Positions 62,621 to 64,000 of a DNA stretch of 64,000 bases are shown piece after piece. The stretch lies in the NCBI RefSeq assembly GCF_004016445.2, contig NZ_SADT02000003.1, positions 511,231-575,230 of the forward strand, given 5' to 3'. Within the stretch, counting starts at the first letter, position 1; each line of letters begins with the position of its first letter. The position numbers and the translations under genes are program-made. This stretch comes from Mesorhizobium sp. M2E.F.Ca.ET.219.01.1.1 (GTDB taxonomy: Bacteria; Pseudomonadota; Alphaproteobacteria; Rhizobiales; Rhizobiaceae). The notes beneath the pieces were generated by a model, which was given only the letters and a program-made list of their open reading frames with translations, was not told where the DNA came from and did not search any database.

Positions 62621-63098
62621 ACAAAGGTATCGGTGAATTGGACTTCACTGGTTTCGTGACGACAAGGCTATAGTATTGATCAATGCCCAAGCCTGCCTGC
62701 AGCAGTCCCTCCATGAAATCCTGATAGGCGGCCATAGAAGGAGATGCGACCCGCATCAGATAATCGACGCGCCCCCCAATTGCCCAGCAGTCCAGGATTT
62801 CCGGGATCTCTTGGATTGCAGTTTCGAAGTGTCGTTGGTCCTCAAGACGATGGCGATCCAGCACGACTTCTACCATCACAAAGATCATGCCGCCAATGAG
62901 GGCAGGACTCAGTCGCGCATAGAATCCCTCAATAATCCCTGCGGCCTTGAGTGCTCGGAGCCGCTCCGAACAGGCCGACGCCGAAAGATGAACTCGTTTT
63001 GCAAGCTCACTTTTTGAAATCCGACCGTCTGCCTGAATCTCGGAGAGAATCCGGACGTCCCAACTGTCGAGTTGCACGGGGTCGGGTTTCGACTTCAT
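62601..63098 (-). CDS. Lrp/AsnC-family transcriptional regulator
   Basis: Predicted 165-residue regulator. The N-terminal helix-turn-helix is WDVRILSEIQADGRISKSEL and VHLSASACSERLRALKAAGI. The C-terminal RAM ligand-binding domain includes FVMVEVVLDRH, IPEILDCWAIGGRVDYLMRV and QYYSLVVTKPVK. Such proteins sense amino acids and often control an adjacent catabolic gene; the two aminotransferase copies nearby are natural targets. ATG 63098 fits the family start. Confidence 0.93.
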   Translation of the reverse strand: MKSKPDPVQLDSWDVRILSEIQADGRISKSELAKRVHLSASACSERLRALKAAGIIEGFYARLSPALIGGMIFVMVEVVLDRHRLEDQRHFETAIQEIPEILDCWAIGGRVDYLMRVASPSMAAYQDFMEGLLQAGLGIDQYYSLVVTKPVKSNSPIPLSALRQR

Positions 63099-63104
63099 AA
63101 CCTG

Positions 63105-63587
63105 TTGCTCTCAAGCAGCGATGACAGCGCCTTGTGCGCCGATCAATTCTATCCATCTTGAATGACCGAATGTAGTAGTGGAACGCATCCGTTCTCGGTC
63201 CGAAATGTGCCAGAATGGGGTACGACAATCAGCTGAGGGAGAGCGATCCGCTGAGAAAAGCTGCAGAAGTACTTTGGCTATCGCCCCGACGCCTAACGGG
63301 GCAATGATGCCGCTGGAGAGAATAGTCGGCGGCGGCGAAGACCTCCTAATAAATAGATACCCCATTTTCTTGAATCTCCGCTGCCGTACTTGATAGACGT
63401 GCGACAGCATTCGAGCCTCGATCGCGTGGACGGCATACTCAATGCAGTATTCAGTGGCACATTCAGCTATTGGGGTGAATTGAAGGCCTTGCTCGTCCGG
63501 CTCGCGGAGGCGCAAGGCACCGCAAATGCCGCTCGTCTCACGGCAATTTGACGCTGGAGTCTGGCCGAAATCGCCCAACGGAAAGAC
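63105..63587. other. gap between the Lrp-type and fumarase genes
   Basis: About 480 bases containing the Lrp-type promoter. A minus-strand reading of 155 codons (63111-63578) has mixed composition and no domain I know; I do not count it as a gene. Confidence 0.45.
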
Positions 63588-64000
63588 TCAAACGCCAATG
63601 TTGCGTGCGATGCTGTCGGCCGCCATACGCTTACGCCACTCAAGAGGCCCGGAATTGTGAATGGAGTTTCCCTCAACATCGACGGCCATGATAACAGGCA
63701 TGTCCTGCACATCGAATTCATAGATGGCTTCCATGCCCAGGTCTTCAAAGGCAACGATCCGCGCCGCCTTAATCGATTTTGAGATCAGGTACGCAGCGCC
63801 ACCCACTGCAGCAAGGTATGGCGTTTTGTGTCTTACAATCGAGGCGATGGCCGCCGGTCCCCTCTCCGCTTTGCCCACCATCGCGAAAAGGCCGGTTTCG
63901 GCGAGCACCTTGTCCGTAAAATCGTCCAAGCGGCTGGAGGTTGTTGGACCGGCGGGTCCAACGATCTCATTTCTCGCTGCCCGGACGGGACCGACGTAGT
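63588..64000 (-). CDS. class I (iron-sulfur) fumarate hydratase, C-terminal part
   Basis: The minus strand is open from the window edge to the stop at 63588. The reading YVGPVRAARNEIVGPAGPTT, LAETGLFAMVGKAERGPAAI and FDVQDMPVIMAVDVEGNSIH is the C-terminal (beta) domain of class I fumarases, which interconvert fumarate and malate. Only 137 codons are visible; the catalytic iron-sulfur domain lies beyond the window. The C-terminus appears complete. Confidence 0.88.
   Translation of the reverse strand, partial: YVGPVRAARNEIVGPAGPTTSSRLDDFTDKVLAETGLFAMVGKAERGPAAIASIVRHKTPYLAAVGGAAYLISKSIKAARIVAFEDLGMEAIYEFDVQDMPVIMAVDVEGNSIHNSGPLEWRKRMAADSIARNIGV

Noticed and set aside
63111..63578. 155-codon minus-strand reading between the Lrp-type and fumarase genes
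   Set aside because: No domain, no ribosome site, and it would fill the promoter region of the Lrp gene.
1..64000. tRNA, rRNA or attachment-site sequences marking an ICE boundary
   Set aside because: I found no cloverleaf-like or rRNA sequence and no direct repeat resembling a tRNA 3' end, so the island edges appear to lie outside the window.

Overview
The window looks like part of a symbiosis island or symbiosis ICE of a Mesorhizobium-type rhizobium. The evidence is a rhizobial type III secretion (T3SS, Rhc/Nop) locus with three TtsI (tts) boxes, a nod box, NifA/sigma-54-type promoters, regulatory genes resembling the Mesorhizobium ICE transfer switch, and a very high load of insertion-sequence debris and broken genes. 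All identifications come from reading the sequence and recalling protein families; no database search was run.

Region 1 (1-13.8 kb) is the T3SS. An overlapping operon, rhcQ-rhcR-rhcS-rhcT-rhcU, encodes a cytoplasmic-ring protein and the export apparatus. It is followed by the effector gene nopP behind a tts box, a large reverse-strand effector candidate behind its own tts box, and a third tts box driving nopC-nopA-y4yQ(sctD)-rhcV-y4yS. Region 2 (13.8-18.3 kb) holds a nod box, a MucR/Ros regulator with a changed zinc-ligand position, a cold-shock gene, IS630 and IS110 relics and a membrane acyltransferase-like gene. Region 3 (18.5-22.8 kb) is a duplicated two-component locus; one copy is inactivated and an IS481 relic lies between them. 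Region 4 (24.3-29.2 kb) has a two-domain M16 peptidase behind a NifA-site/sigma-54 promoter, then an aldehyde dehydrogenase. A decayed copy of the same gene pair lies at 37.8-40.5 kb, split by a HipA-like toxin fragment.

Region 5 (29.9-41.4 kb) is ICE-type accessory DNA: an fseA-like gene that needs a +1 frameshift, IS256, IS21 and IS3 relics, two broken tyrosine recombinases, a HEAGH protein and a hipBA toxin-antitoxin pair. Region 6 (41.4-52.5 kb) starts with a thioredoxin/TPR-like gene behind a near-consensus sigma-54 promoter. A decaying defence-type island follows (JAMM protein, HEPN-like relic, XRE-ImmA/IrrE protein, PIN relic, DrmA-like DISARM helicase relic), then a prolyl-oligopeptidase-like gene and an OmpW porin gene. 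Region 7 (53-56.2 kb) has two tandem XRE/DUF2285 divergent pairs, resembling qseC/qseM of the M. loti ICE, and a LuxR-type regulator.

Region 8 (57-64 kb) has a class III aminotransferase with a sigma-54 promoter. Its 5' end and promoter are duplicated 4 kb away, and an apparently intact three-gene TIR / SLATT / TIR-like operon lies between the two copies. This is the best candidate for an undescribed (probably anti-phage) system. An Lrp/AsnC regulator and the end of a class I fumarase finish the window.

Two programmes stand out. The T3SS and effectors would be induced through NodD, TtsI and tts boxes, while the peptidase, aminotransferase and thioredoxin-like genes carry sigma-54 promoters expected to act in nodules. 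The fseA-like, qseC/qseM-like and luxR-type genes suggest a quorum-controlled ICE transfer switch. The defence genes sit as islands among mobile-element scars. No tRNA, rRNA or CRISPR array was seen.
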